Shown piece after piece: positions 12,061 to 24,285 of a stretch of DNA of 64,000 bases. Every line of letters starts with the position of its first letter. Positions within the stretch are counted from its first letter, which is position 1. The notes below the pieces were generated by a model that did no database searches, was not told the DNA's origin, and worked only from the letters and a program-made list of their open reading frames with translations. Position numbers and translations under genes: made by a program. This DNA is from Diphasiastrum complanatum. Its lineage: Eukaryota > Streptophyta > Lycopodiopsida > Lycopodiales > Lycopodiaceae. The stretch is from positions 19,493,295 through 19,557,294 of the forward strand of contig CM055104.1 of NCBI GenBank assembly GCA_029204225.1, given 5' to 3'.

Positions 12061-13500
12061 AATCTGCCAAGTTTATATTTTTATTTGATTTTCATTTTTG
12101 TTGTTTTCCACTACTTATTTTCTATTTTTTCAAAAAAAGACATAAAAAAAAAGTGTTAGGAAAAGATGAGCAAAAGTAGGAAAAATCATCAGAATAGAAA
12201 AAAGAGGAAGGAAAATATTTTCAAGCAAAAAAGGGGCAAAAATCACTATCAGTTAAACCAACCTTCACCGAGCTCATAGATGATTCCTAACAGTTTTTTA
12301 TTAGCTACATTGAAGTGGGCGAAGGATAGTTTGAATCAGAAGTGCCAAAAAAGTTGTTAGGCGAAGGCTCAGCTCTATGCCATTTTGGGAACCTTCGCCA
12401 AGCATCAAGGAGTCATTATGAACCTTCGTCGTCCTGATAGATGAACTCAAAACACCAAAATTAAGCTGGGCAAGGATTGAAACCCAGAAAAAGTCATTAA
12501 ATGCAGTAGCTAAGTGAAGGTTCAACCCTTGCCGAACCTTCAGAACCTTTGCCAGGCGTCCCTATTGGTCAAGAACCTTCGTCAACATTTATGGTAGCTT
12601 GTTTCACAGTACTGAAGAGGCCTATCAAATTTTTTTCTAGAACTAATCTGCCAAAATAGCACTTTGTCTAATACTTTGGCACCAATGCTAGTGGAGCTCT
12701 TGCAAAAAATTTTCCTAAAAACTTTTTTCTGAACTTTCGACTAGCCTTCTGCATACACTCTTGAACTTCCATTATACTTGCAATCATGTCTTCCACTGGT
12801 TTTGAAACCTCTGTATCCCACCGATTGTTAGTTCATAGAGGACTGTTCCTCTCGAGCACGATCTCTTGGCTCTTGCTAGCGTTGAACAAGTGGCAGAATG
12901 GCTCCAACTTGCCGAGCCTCTACTCAAGGCAATGGACATTCATGCCATGTTTTTCAGCAACAAAATCAATTTGGATTTCATAGTCAATGCCTTTGGTACT
13001 TGGAATGAGCCAACAACCAAATTTTATGTTAAGTACAAGGTGCGAGTTTCTGAAGTCGCATCCCTAGGAGTAGTATCGGGCACCGGTCCAAACCCCTCCC
13101 ACAAGGTGCCCATGCCATATCATGCCTTTCTTAGACACCCGTATGGCAGCTCCAAACCAATGATGCTTATTCCATCGATGCCATCAGAGACCCAATAGTC
13201 CAAGTTGTCGCACACCTCATAAACCAATTTGTGGGAGTCGACGATCTTAGGAAAGAGTGTGTTGCTTCCTACATATTGCACAGGATCGTGGAATCTCATT
13301 ATGATTTTGCGGCAAGAATTGTTGCGCCATATGAGTGGCATAAAACCATATTGGGAGAACTCAAAAGGGCAACCTTTTGTGCAAAAGGAGCAAACACATA
13401 TTGTCCAGAATGCCATTCAGATGGGAATTTATTATGAAGATGGGAAGAAGCCCATGAAACAGTTGCGGGAATCTCTAGTGGTCAAGCTCAAGGGGGCCAA
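12061..13500 (+). other. Unassigned region with broken ORFs of unknown origin
   Basis: 12060-12780 has no recognisable coding; the motif CCTTCGCC/CCTTCGTC recurs several times at 12310-12590. Two overlapping-frame ORFs follow: 12866-13198 (VEQVAEWLQLAEPLLKAMDI, FGTWNEPTTKFYVKYKVRV) and 13231-13437 (DDLRKECVASYILHRIVE, ANTYCPECHSDG). They read like one protein broken by a frameshift. Because the next recognisable piece is a zinc knuckle and protease, this could be the gag of the same retroelement, but I do not recognise the family. Confidence 0.35.
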
Positions 13501-14375
13501 ATGCCTTCGGGTAAGCACAAATTCAAGAAGTTCAAAGGCCAATGGCTAGGGCAAGGACAAGGGCAAGCTCAAGGTGGCCAAAAGGGTAAAGGGGTTGGTG
13601 CTCCGAAAGCCAAGGGTTGTATGGGCAGCGTAATGCCCAAGGGGTTCAACGCTCTATGTGATCACCACAAGACCAAGAGAGGGCAAAAAGAGAGAATTTA
13701 TGCTATGTTCAATGCTCTATGTTGTCGCCAAAAGACCAAGAGAGGGCAAAAAGAGAGAATTTATGCTTTGGATGCTTGGGACAACATTGTTGGAAAGAAT
13801 GTCCAAGTAATCAAATGAGAACCACCTATAATCTTCAAGTAGAGCTGCAGCAGCTGCCAATGGAAATAGAAGAGATCTAGCAAGAAGCTAATCCTGATGT
13901 TCTTCATTTGATAAATGTTTCTATGGTGCGAAAGGTGGACACGGCTCCTCCAATGACATTGTCAAAAGCGGTGCAGCATGGGTATCCATTTCCTGACACT
14001 TCTTTGATAGTTATGCATGGACAGCTTTGTGGTAGAGATATTTTAGTTCTATTTGATACTAGGTCCTCACATAATGTCATTAATTCAACTCTTGTTAAGA
14101 GGTTATAAGTGAGCACACAACTGTCCAAGTACCAATACATAGTTGAGATGGCTGATGGAAAGGGTATAGAGATTTGGGGGGTGAGTATGCCCTTACCTAT
14201 TCTAAGTTATTCTGAGTTGGATTTTGAGATAACTCATTTGGTGTGCTTTGATGTCGTTCTGGGGATGTGTTGGCACATGACGTTGAAGCCTTACATAGCT
14301 TGGGATACTCATGTGTATCAGTTTCAGCATGGTGGTAAGCTTCATTCCATCTGTGGTGAGCAGGAAAAACCCTAA
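13501..14375 (+). pseudogene. Gypsy gag zinc-knuckle and retropepsin remnant
   Basis: A Lys/Gly/Gln-rich stretch (13501-13640) is followed by CFGCLGQHCWKECP (about 13768), a CCHC-like knuckle. Retropepsin follows at 13908-14375, with the active-site region LVLFDTRSSHNVIN (about 14040), where the usual DTG/DSG glycine is Arg, and a later FDVVLGMCWH in place of the usual LGMDWL. Loss of the active-site Gly and a stop at 14106-14108 show it is dead. Confidence 0.65.
13646..13768. repeat. Tandem duplication of ~62 bp in the gag remnant
   Basis: Two near-identical copies of a segment containing AAGACCAAGAGAGGGCAAAA and GAGAATTTATGCT lie head to tail. Both carry the same peptide, KTKRGQKERIYA, in the same frame. 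Confidence 0.75.
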
Positions 14376-14385
14376 ATAAATACAC

Positions 14386-14800
14386 AAAATTACTCAACAA
14401 ATCCGTCTCTTTATTAATCTCAAGTAACTATCATAGATCCACAAGCAAACATGAGAGCTTCATTGCAAGTCTCCTCCCAACCATAGCTGCATAGGAATAA
14501 GAAAGGGAATTCTGGCAAGGCTCACACTATATCTCCTCAAGAACCCCTTAACCCTGACACACCCTAACGTCGACACATGCAAAGCTCCACATAGCTATGA
14601 CGCTTGCCAGTTGGCAATACCCTGACACTAAGAAGTAGGACAACCATCTAATATGTGTCACCATACATTGGACGAAGTATCCCAGTGAGTGTATGAAACG
14701 TGTCATATGACAAGTCAACCCTCCTACTTTTTAGGAGGTCAGTCTAGCAAACCCTCACGAGATCTAGTATCCCCTTAGCCATCACGGAATTAGTCACTAC
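14386..14800. repeat. LTR-like dispersed repeat, copy 1
   Basis: Non-coding segment related to 19.0-19.4 kb. Shared blocks include CTTAACCCTGAC, CGTCGACACATG, CTTGCCA.TTGGCA.TACCCTGAC and GTCAGTCTAGCAA in the same order and spacing. It lies directly after the gag-protease remnant and may be an LTR of that element in inverted orientation. No matching second copy at a bracketing position was seen. Confidence 0.5.
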
Positions 14801-15439
14801 AACTGATATTTACATTGCAATTTACAATTGTTTCCACAGGCCGGTGACAGAGCCCTTTACAGTTGATAATTACAATTTACAATGGGCAAAGGAGTTAAGA
14901 ATAGAGCCACGGCTGATCTAGAGCTAAGCTATGAAAGCATCACATAAGCAAGACTTAAGCTATGAAAGCAGCAGCCGAAAAACTCATCCAGAAAGACCTC
15001 ATATGGACATACCAATCCATCATAGGATACACCAAAAACGGATGGAGAATCGGATGACCCATCGGAACTGGCTGCAAGTGTAATCCCAAAGTACACACCA
15101 GGTGCACAAGTGAGGAATAGAAGAAATGCACTGGAACGAGGAACATGATCCCCAACATCAGTAGCAAGCATCGGATCAATATCCGCGTGTAGCTGGGAAT
15201 GAGTATCAAAGCACATAGGAGCAATACTGAAGTATATGGCGGCAACATCCTCAAAAACTATCCAAGAGAGGAGAAGGAACTCTCTCAAGGTAATCTGATG
15301 GTCTCAGAAAACCAGAACAAAGTGGCAACTCAGCATCGGAGACCAAGCGATAGGGAGCAACCTGAAATGACGGGGAATCTGAAGATCACCTGGAAGAGAA
15401 TTATGCCGCACCAAAAATAATGTCATAGTGCTTCAGAGA

Positions 15440-15690
15440 AATGATGTAGAAATGCCTGACCAGAAAATCACCAATGCGATAATCCAAGCCCTGAATCATT
15501 TGAGAACTGGGAAAAGAATGGGAACGAGCAACCTCAACACTGAGAGGCTGGGAAGCAGGAACAGGTGTAGCACGAATCCTGGTGGAAATGTAACTGCTAA
15601 TAAATGAATGTGTACTACCTGTATCCCCTAAAGCAATATACTATTGCCCCGCATCTAGAATAATATGATCCACAAATGGAACAACATACG
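15440..15690 (-). pseudogene. Retropepsin domain of the gag-protease Gypsy
   Basis: Minus-strand reading from about 15650 leftwards gives IALGDTGSTHSFISSYI, the retropepsin active-site signature with intact DTGS. YDIIFGAA near 15425 stands where LGMDWL is expected. A stop lies just before the active-site block and another at the end, so it is no longer joined to gag in one frame. Confidence 0.65.
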
Positions 15691-15703
15691 TAGGCATAAT
15701 AAC

Positions 15704-16288
15704 TTAAGCATCAACTGATAAGTTCTGGCCTAAATATGCATCTAGAAGAACCACATACTCATCTAGACGGGTATCAACAAAATCAGCTAGTGAGTATACA
15801 ATAGGACCATCATGAAATGTATAACCGTATGCCATATGGAGATCTACTGGAGTAGCCAAAGCATCTGAAACCGTAGACCCATGAATAATATCGAAATAAG
15901 GAGCATAGGCGACAACATCTATAGCATGGCGCTCAGGAACATGAGTAGCATCAAAGTACTCAACAACAATATCAAAGCATGGAACAACATCATCAATAGG
16001 ATAATAGCATGCTATGTCAGTATCAAGGACCATATCAGGCGCAACCTGTATATGTGAATCAGCATTAGTAGGAACCTGTATATGTGACTCTGACTCACTA
16101 TGGGATACAATGACGAGCTCAGGTAGATCAATAACTATCTCAAGTAAATCAGGCAACTCGCTCAAACTGTGTGATATAGGATCCTGAAGGTCAGCGAACT
16201 CTGCAGACGTGTAACGTCGGACAAAAGCAGGTCGAGGGTCCACAATGCAAGGAACTGGAACTGAAGGGGCAGGTGTAGGGGTGGACAT
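15704..16288 (-). pseudogene. Acidic ORF between gag and protease, function unknown
   Basis: A 194-codon ORF, very rich in Asp, Val, Ala and Pro, from MSTPTPAPSVPV to YLGQNLSVDA. It has no zinc knuckle or other domain I recognise. It lies where the C-terminal gag/nucleocapsid would be and overlaps the end of the gag ORF in another frame. It could be frameshifted gag sequence or a real accessory ORF. Confidence 0.4.
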
Positions 16289-16318
16289 AGCGGGAAAAGA
16301 TGAAGCAGAAGGACGGGG

Positions 16319-17221
16319 TCAGGAGAAGCGGGAAGGAAGGGTGTCAGAGTACTTGTGCTGTAAAGTACTGGCAAGAGACATCGCCTCAACAAGTGTGGGA
16401 GGATGGAAGGAAGAAACATTGTAACGTAAGGCACCACGAAGCCCAGCAATGTAACGAGAAATAAGCTCAGTGGGCGGTAGATCTGTGAAAAGATAAGAAA
16501 GCTCCATAAACTGATCTGTATAAAAAGCAAGGTCACTGGTCTGAGTGAGACTACGGAATGTATCACGTTGGCGGTCGAGCCACTGAGGATTAATCATAGC
16601 ATGACGGAGGTCACGGCGAAAGGTATGCCATATATGGAGCCCTTCCCGATCAGAATCAGCTCGATAAACTTGCCACCACGTGGCGGCGCGTCCATCTAAG
16701 TGTAAAGCAGCCAACTGGATCTTCTGAGGATCAGTCTTAGGGTAGATCTGAAAATATGTGTCAAGCTTAGCAAATCAATTCTCTAATAAGTTCCCGTCAG
16801 AGGAACCGGAATAGGTAGCAAGCTATACCCTATCACGAAAGTCTCGAGCAAAGTGTGGCTCAGGAACTGGGGGACGTGGAAAGAAACCAGGAGGTGGGTT
16901 AGGTGGAATGAACGGTCCACCACAACAAGGCTGACTAGCAGAAGAAGATGGAAATCCAAATGGAGGGGGAGTCCCAAATGAAGGAAAGACAGGAGCTTTT
17001 TCAGTACCATGAGCCTGTAAAGAATCAATATGTGACTGCATAGTAGGAAAGCCGGTCATAACTGTATCGAAGTGAAGAACGAGGCCAGAAAGGGTTTCAT
17101 CCATGCGCCAAAACTGATCGGATAAGTTTTCCTGAACAGTTTCACTCGGGGTAGGTGAATGTGCCATAATGATAGTGGAAGGAATAGACGAAAACTTGAG
17201 GGACCGGACTCTCGTCGTCAC
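16319..17221 (-). pseudogene. Gypsy gag (retrotransposon gag domain)
   Basis: Two ORFs form one gag. 17221-16823 holds the N-terminus (an LSDQFWRMDETL coiled segment, then Pro/Gly/Phe-rich linker). 16714-16319 holds the retrotrans_gag core (AALHLDGRAATWWQVYRA, MINPQWLDRQRDTFRSLTQ, YIAGLRGALRYNV). Gag forms the particle that packages element RNA. Between them a stop in the piece around 16770 breaks the frame. No CCHC knuckle was found. Confidence 0.75.
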
Positions 17222-17639
17222 CCCAAATTAGTCTATTAAAACCAATATTATCACAACTAAGAAAGGGCAGCAATCAGCAAATGGAAAAAGTGGAAATGAA
17301 GGCTGTAAAAATGCGCTGGACAGCCAGGAGGGAAATGTGAATTTGGAATATCAAATGGAGTCGGAATTCCGTGAAATGTGGTTGAGGATGGACGCTGGAG
17401 AGCCTTTTGATAAACTGTGAAAGATGGCTGGAAACGGATAAAATATTAGGCGAAAGTGACAAGTCGGAAGGGCTGGGGCAGCGATGAACAAGCTGTAGGG
17501 TTTTGGCAATTTGGAATAGCAAACGATTACGGAATTGGGTGATTTTTGGATAGGAGGCTAAAGAGAGAGAGGGAGCTGGATCCAAGCTGAAAATGGGTGC
17601 TGGGCAGCAGCTAGTAAGATCCACAAATGTCCTGCAACA

Positions 17640-18110
17640 TGATGGAAAAAACCGCTGAAAATGGTGATGAAGTAGGGCGCTGAACAGCCTCCAAATAATC
17701 AGCAAAATGGACAGCAAATCAGTGGAGAAATGCGTCGAAGATGGCAAGGTAGTAGGGTGCTGGGCAGTAGCTACCAAAATCCGCACATAACCTGAAAAAA
17801 AAAAGGATAAAACCGCTGAAAATGGTGATGAAGTAGGGCGCTGGACAGCCTCCAATCAAGCCACGAAATGGGCAGCAAATCGGTGGAGAAAATCGACGAA
17901 AGTGACAAGGTAGTAGGGCGCTGGCCAGCCTCTACCAAATCTGGAAAAACGATGGAAATCTGATGAAAAAATCGACGAAAGTGATGGGTTAGTAGGGCGC
18001 TGGACAGCCTCTTACTAGATCTGAAAAAACGATGGAAGTCTGATGAAAAAATCGACAAAAGTGATGGGTTAGTAGGGCGCGACAGCCTCTAGTAAATCTG
18101 AAAAAGTAGT
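17640..18110. repeat. Tandem repeats in the Gypsy 5' leader
   Basis: Roughly six degenerate copies of a 60-90-bp unit containing GTAGGGCGCTGGACAGCCTC, often followed by an AAATCTGAAAAAACGATGGA-type block and preceded by ATCGACGAAAGTGA. Copies start near 17660, 17750, 17830, 17905, 17985 and 18065. They lie between the primer site and gag. Unit length and spacing vary. Confidence 0.75.
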
Positions 18111-18602
18111 GCACAGGAAAGTGCTCTGATACCAAGTTAAGAATAGAGCCACAGCTGATCTAGAGCTAAGCTATGAAAGCATCACATAAGCAAGATTTAA
18201 GCTATGAAAGCAGCACATAAGCAAGACTTAACCCTAGAAAGCAAGAAAGAGAGAGATTAAGGAGACTAAAGAGAGAGATCAATATCATCAGCTGAATAAC
18301 AAATGACACAGTTTCCCTACTTATAGCCAAGAGGAAGCCCTAAAAGGAAGCTTCCAGTGGCTAGGGCCCAACTGGGAGGGAAAATAGTGCGCCCTCCAAG
18401 AAGGCCCCCACTCTCCAGTAATATGTCCAAATGGCCTAATAATGAATAATAAGGCCAAAGGCCAACCATATAGTCTAAGTGTCACTAATGAATAAAAAAG
18501 GGCCCAAGGCCTGCTTATGCATAAAGTAAAGTAAATGTAAATGGACGCGGTGAATGTAATGAGCCGAGTCCATAACTAAAGGGATTTGAAGTACATGTGA
18601 CA

Positions 18603-18724
18603 CGCTCCTATTGATACCACATATTTGACATGTACTCTTTTACCTTAAATGCCTTTTGGCATGGAAAAGACATAAATAAAGCTTGCCCCCCCCACCCCAC
18701 TCTCTCTCTCTCGCTCTCTCTCTC
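18603..18724 (+). mobile_element. Very short LINE 3' end with hairpin and TC tail
   Basis: Only about 75 nt of LINE 3' UTR plus tail is present: CTCCTATTGATACCACA, TTGACATGTACTCTT, a perfect ATGCC-TTTT-GGCAT hairpin at 18649-18662, AATAAA at 18675-18680, a C-rich gap, then TC repeats to 18724. It abuts the Gypsy LTR end at 18602, so it is either an extreme 5' truncation or a LINE cut by the Gypsy. Confidence 0.75.
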
Positions 18725-19600
18725 CCCCAACTATGGCTCCCAAACGTAGGACCAACCCTTTTGACCCTAGTGCATCACCCCACCCCCTAGCTCCTCCCCC
18801 CTTCATGCTCCAAAGAGAGGAGAAAAGCCTTTCAAGAAGCTCATGAAACAGGTAAGATAGCCATTTATATAGTTGGGGAAGTGAGGTACATCAACAACAA
18901 GAAGAAATAGGTAGTTGGGGTCCCCGAGCATGTGTTACACACTACCAAACTGAAATCGCCATGTGTCGGTAACTCTCACAAAGCTATCTGAATCAAACCC
19001 AAAGCACACCAAAGTAGGCACCAAATATCCACGTCATTTCTCCTGAAAGTACATATCAAGTTACAAGCATAAACACATAAGAGCACTGCTGCCAACGACC
19101 ACCTACCGCATAGACTATGATGAGCTCTCTTTGGGCTCACTTATATATATATAATCCTCAAGCACCCACTTAACCCTGACCCTTTCCTAGCGTCGACACA
19201 TGGCAAGCCCCATGCACAATCGACACTTGCCACTTGGCAGTACCCTGACGCATTGTCAAGCAAGTAGGACGATCGTCCAACCCGTGGCACTCATGCACTT
19301 GACCACAAGTGTCCCAATGAGCATATGACACGTGTCTTGTTGACCGATCAACTCTTACTTTTCAGGAAGTCAGTCTAGCAACCTCTAAATTAAGACCCAG
19401 TACCCTATACCAAATACAAGCAGGTCAACAAGTTAACAAAAACCTGCTATACACATTTTCTTACAAAACACCATGGGCTGGAGTGAGCCATGTCAATATT
19501 TACAATTTACAAGTCTAACGTGTTCACACTGAGGCAGGAATATAAGTACATAACAATAACACTCACGATCCACCTTGACATGGGATCCAATCCAAATCAC
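18725..19600. repeat. LTR-like dispersed repeat, copy 2, and flanks
   Basis: 18733-18840 could encode a short MAPKRRTNPFDPS N-terminus, possibly a gag start, before frames close. 18990-19400 is the second copy of the repeat at 14386-14800 (same ordered blocks CGTCGACACATG, CTTGCCACTTGGCAGTACC, GTCAGTCTAGCAA). 19400-19600 has no recognisable content. Confidence 0.5.
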
Positions 19601-20640
19601 CCTTCGTGCCCTAGGCCTAAGACGTGAAATCAAGTAGGATCCAACCTCCAATACTAACAACGTCCCATATTGACATTGGCACCTTCAGCCATCTCCTACC
19701 CCTGGCTAGCTCTAATCCTGACCATGCAATGTGCATCATCGTCCACCTTCTCCTAGGTAGATAGAATGAAGGGTAACTAAGAGCTCCTCCCCTTCTATAC
19801 CGCAAGGCAAGAGTCTTCACGCCAACCACATATCCTTGATTACGACATGCCTGCAGTCCACAAGTCACTAGTCAAGTCAACAAGCCCTAGTCCAACATCC
19901 AGTTTCAAGTAAGATGTGGGACCCAAGGGGTTGGGGCTCTAACATTCCCTCCTCCTTGAAAGACTTTCGTCTAAGGAAGGACATTTGGGAATGTTTATAT
20001 AAGGTCTCACTCCTAAGCCATACAATCTAAACAACTTTTCAATAAAAATCTGGGCTAGTTCAGATGCCTTGATAGAGCTTTTTTTGCCTTAGGAGGCCCA
20101 AGACAATACGAAGATGCTCTTCATCCTTCTCAAGGGTCCAACTATAAATTAATATGTTGTCCAAATACACCACCAAAAACTTCTCCAACTATGGACGAAG
20201 AATATCGTTCATCATCTGTTGGAAAGTGGCAAGTGCATTCATGAGTCCAAAGGTAAAACTAAAAACTCATAATGACCGTACTTGGTTCGAAAACCAGTCT
20301 TAGAAACATCCTCGTTCCTAATCCTTATATGATGGTATCCTAATCTAAGGTCAATCTTGGAGATGGTACAGGTTTCTCAGCTGGTGACGACGAATGTTGA
20401 CAACCTTCTCTGGCACCGTTGGTACAAAGGTAGTCAGATCCTCCAATTCAACGAGTTTACCTTTCAGAATTACGGAATCCTTTTGACTAAGTCGCTCTTT
20501 CAAACGACTTACGTGGAAAGCAAGACAAACCCCAACCTAACTCCAATCGGAAGATCTAGCTAATAAGCGACCCGGTTGATTTTCTTTACAACCTTATATG
20601 GGACAGCTATACAGTGGAAATAACGTATGACACTAAGCCT
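19600..20640 (-). pseudogene. Scrambled minus-strand Gypsy: LTR, RT piece, integrase C-terminus
   Basis: An LTR-like segment (about 19600-19945) is the reverse complement of the segment at 23.09-23.3 kb: AACCCCTTGGGTCCC, CTTACTTGAAAC, GGACTAGGGCTTGTTGACTT. An RT palm fragment follows at 19960-20370 on the minus strand ([26 protein letters not shown], the second Asp of YLDD now Asn). An integrase C-terminal piece lies at about 20470-20620 (YKVVKKINRVAY). The order is not that of a complete element, so deletion and rearrangement have occurred. Confidence 0.65.
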
Positions 20641-20649
20641 TTTTACCTA

Positions 20650-23070
20650 TCCTAAACGACTTTGACTTCTACAGACAATATGACACTATTCAAATGGGGA
20701 ATCGGCCCCTTGATATGTATTTGCAAAAGTTCCAACAAGTATATTCCCATTTCGCAACTAGAATAGATCGAGCTTTGGTAAAATTGCATTTTATCTTAGG
20801 TTTGCCCAAGCACTTTTAGCCCAAGGTTAGGAGGAACCAGCCTCTCACCCTTGAGGATGTAGTTGCTTCACTACGATATACAATGATATTCATACTATGG
20901 CTAAGCCTGAACTTGATGGATGGCCCGAGGTAAAGGGCAACAAGTCCTATTGACTGTATGCTGGTGCCTTGTGGTTCCCTGGCGGTTTCCCTTGGCTTCG
21001 TTCATCTTCACAACTTTGACTTTGTGGTGCGCTTCTGTTGAAGCCATAGAATGAGCCAATTCAACGTGACCCCAGGTCCTATGCACTGGAAGATCGCCTT
21101 TTCAAAGAAAGGAAAAGAGAAAGTGTGACCCACCCTGGTAGATCAAAGAAATGATCTCCTTGGATCAAGAGACCTTTGCTAAAGCCAGGAGCGACGGTTT
21201 ATGATTTAACTACATGGAGCCTAGTCATATGGCAAAGAAGTGACAAAAGAAAATGCAAGGGTGCTAAAGGGCTTCTTTTAAGACGCCAGGTAACTCTAGC
21301 ATTTCTTTCATTTATTTGTCCTTCATTGATAGTAGAATATGTGAGCATTGTTGTCTTTAATGTGGCAGTGTTTGGCCCCCACGACCTAATTTGGATGAAT
21401 GGGTTTGTTGGAGGCCAAACCGTAACGGTTTTATTTAATGATGGCTCCACACAACTTCATTAACTCCAATTTGTTGCAGAAGCTAAATGTGGAAACAAAG
21501 CAAAGTGACCATCATGATGGGAAGCTGGCCACATGAGCAGAAAGCCAAGTGTGGGACCGGATAATTCCATATCTATCTTTGCAAATTCAAGCCTATAATG
21601 ATAAAATGGACTTTCATATTATGAATTTGGACAAAGTAGATGTTATACTTGGGAAGGAATGGTTTTATGTACATATTGAGTCATCAAATAAAAACTATAA
21701 GAACGTAATGGAAATGTTGATATTTCTTCTTCGTACTTGATTTCTGCTATGGAAACAATTCAATGCATAAATGACGTAGATTGTGATTCTTATTTGTGTT
21801 GGCTAAAAGATTTTGTTTGATATGAAGAATGCAATTTAAAAAATTATAATATGCAACTTGCACTAATGACTGGCGGGAGGAGAATTCACTGGAAGGTGAA
21901 ACCTTTAGGAAACTTAGCCATGCGTTTCATCATGGATTATGCGGTTATTGCATTGCGTCCTCAAAGTGGCAAAGAAAACTAGCCAGCATATTCAAATGAG
22001 TCCTCCAATAACCTGGACTGAAGAGTTGAATCAAAGGTTGTGTGTCTATAGCTCCAATACTACACATAATTGATCCTAGCAAGTCGTACGTGCTTGAAAT
22101 GGATGCTAGCGACTTTGCTAGAGAGGCAATCCTATTCCAGGATGGTAGACCAATTGCATATGCAAGCAATGCCAAGTGAACAAAGCTAAAAGACTTAAGG
22201 CAGTTCTACTTCCATTGGAAATTCTAAAAAAAATGATCGGGATTTTCAAGTTCGTTGGCAAAATATGTCAAGCGGTCTTCAAGAGATTGGAGACCACATC
22301 AAGTCTAGGGTCATCATCATCCGAAATTGGATGGTCAGACTGAACAATCAAACTAGTCAACGAAAGATATGTTTTGTGCATATGTTTCCAGGACACGATC
22401 AAATTGGAAAAGGTACCTTCCAATGGTTGAGCTTGCATATAACAGCGCAAAGCACTCAAGAACAAGTTATAGTCCATTCATGGTTATGTATGGTTTACAA
22501 ACTTGTGCCCTATCTTTGTAGGCCTCAAGGTTAGAGCATTGGTAGATCTCTTGTAGGATATGCAAGACATGTTGCTAGTCGCTCATGATAGCATAAAAAC
22601 GGCTCAAGATAGAGCACAATTTTATGCCCATCAACCATGGCAAACTTTGAGTCTTTGTGGAAGGAGACTAGGTCTACCTTAGAATTCCAAAAGATTCCAA
22701 AGTATTCAGGACAGGGAAAGGTCCTTAGTTGTCCCCTTATTTATGTGGGCCTATTAGTATTGTAAAGAAGCTCAATTGTATTGCCTATCAACTACACCCT
22801 CCAAAATCAAAGTCCATCCAATTTTCGGTGTTAGCCATTTAAAGGAACAACTTGGTGGGAAGGATAGATTGATTCAAGCGGATAAGCTAGTTCAGTCGGA
22901 GGGTCTGTCGACCTTCAAAACCACAGGGATTGTTGACATACGTCAACATGGGCTCAAAAATCGGGAGCTGACTGAGTACTTGGTTCGTTGCAAAGGTAGT
23001 TCCGAAGACGAGGACACTTGGGAAAAGGAGCAAGACCTTAGATTGAGATTCCCATATTTCCATCCTTAGA
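20650..23070 (+). pseudogene. Decayed Gypsy chromovirus-like remnant (gag, protease, integrase, chromodomain)
   Basis: Plus-strand pieces in order. Gag at 20660-20880 (MGNRPLDMYLQKFQQVYSHF). Retropepsin at about 21370-21740 (VTVLFNDGSTQ and VDVILGKEWF). An RNase H/connection trace lies at 21850-22200. Integrase is at 22265-22600 (broken LDGQTEQ, VELAYNSAKHSRTSYSPFMV). The C-terminus at 22776-23069 ends in a chromodomain-like segment (YLVRCKGSSEDEDTWEKEQD). Chromodomains of this position are typical of plant chromoviruses and bind histone marks to direct insertion. RT is absent and stops are common. Confidence 0.75.
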
Positions 23071-23084
23071 AGAAAAGTCTTGTA

Positions 23085-23690
23085 AGTCGGAAGGAATATT
23101 AGGGACCCAACCCCTTAGGCCTACACACCTTACTTGAAACCAAACATTGGACTAGGGCCTGTTGACTTGACCAGTGACTTGTAGTCTTCATGTGTGCCAC
23201 TTGTCAGGATCGAGCTATGTGCTTGGCATGAAGACTCCTACCTATTAATATAGATAGGGAAGGGGAGCTCTTAGTCATTCATTCTATCTACCTAGAAGTT
23301 GGTGGATGGCAGTGCACATGTGCCTAGCCAGGAGCCCAAGGTGCTAACGGAGGTATGGACATTGTTACTTTGGAAGCTAGATCACACTTGTTATCAAGTC
23401 ATAGGCCTAGCGCACTAAGGGTGGATTTGGATTGGATCCTACAACGAGATGGATCATGAGCGCCTGATTGGTTAAGGTGTTGACCGACACCTATCGATTT
23501 CAAGGTTAGAAGTACATAACGTCAACCATCTCCTTAGTTCCTCCACTGGGGTCTCTTGGCGCGAGTTCACTCCTCGCTCTCCACCAACTTTACTGATCAA
23601 TCTTCATACTTGGATTGGCTACAACACCACCTTGTATGATTCCTACGGATACACCCATTGTCATCTCTCCTTGTCCTTCTGAATTCTCAT
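23085..23690 (+). repeat. LTR-like segment after the chromovirus remnant
   Basis: 23090-23300 matches the reverse complement of 19.75-19.95 kb, in the correct place for a 3' LTR of the plus-strand remnant. The AACCCCTTAGGCC, CTTACTTGAAACC and GGACTAGGGCCTGTTGACTTGACC blocks are shared. 23300-23690 continues LTR-like, then becomes unassigned. Confidence 0.6.
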
Positions 23691-24250
23691 TCTTTACTTT
23701 TGACATGGTCCTTGTAGCTATTAAGAAGATGAGAACACATCATGCACGCGATGTCAAGGACTTGTGTATCTAAGCTCCTTATCCATGCTTCTAATACACT
23801 TGCACCCATATTTGTTGATCGTAACATAGCAATCATTTTGGTTTCCCTCCCTCCTGGTGCGGTAATATCATCTAGCCCATCCATAAGAGTGATGATCCCA
23901 TGAGACCTGATAATTATCATACCATCATGATCGGGCATGTCAATACAAAGCTTTATAGTACTATCCTTTAATTTGGAGTGAGCATAGAGCTAGGAGATTA
24001 TCTACTATGGGTTAGGCTAGTTTCAAGGCACACTACTCCACCAATGATCACATCATCACGCTCAAGCCCATCGATGGGCATGCAAAGCATAGATGAGAGA
24101 GAGTATATCGTTGTTTGTGGATTTCAAGAAAGCCTTTTACTCAATTCCACGGCCCTTGCTAATTTAGAAGTTGCAAGACTTAGGGTTTTCTACACACACA
24201 TTATAAGTAGTGGATTCACTTTGAAGCACATCCGTGTCTCCTCACACTAG
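23690..24250 (+). pseudogene. LINE pre-RT linker and RT N-terminus (decayed)
   Basis: Plus-strand readings correspond to other LINE copies here: VAIKKMRTHHARDVKDL matches AIKRLKSHKTRDIEDV at 33.63 kb, then YSTNDHIITLKPID-like sequence and a broken motif A region. Stops and frameshifts are frequent. The fragment ends at the inverted LINE segment that begins near 24.27 kb. Confidence 0.6.
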
Positions 24251-24285
24251 CTTGCTATTGAGATAGGATGATTCCATTGTATTTG

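Larger units (their letters stand above)
14893..18602 (-). mobile_element. Gag-protease Gypsy element without RT or integrase
   Basis: Minus-strand element. The 5' LTR is at 18135-18602 (starts TGTCACATG on the minus strand) and the primer site TGGTATCAGAGC is at 18123-18134, pairing with tRNA-Met. Next come a long repeat-containing leader, gag, an extra acidic ORF and retropepsin. The 3' LTR is cut to about 80 bp at 14893-14973. No RT, RNase H or integrase is present in the ~500 bp between protease and the LTR remnant. The two outer edges share no target duplication. It would depend on another element for copying. It is either a truncated full-length element or a non-autonomous gag-protease type. 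Confidence 0.7.
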
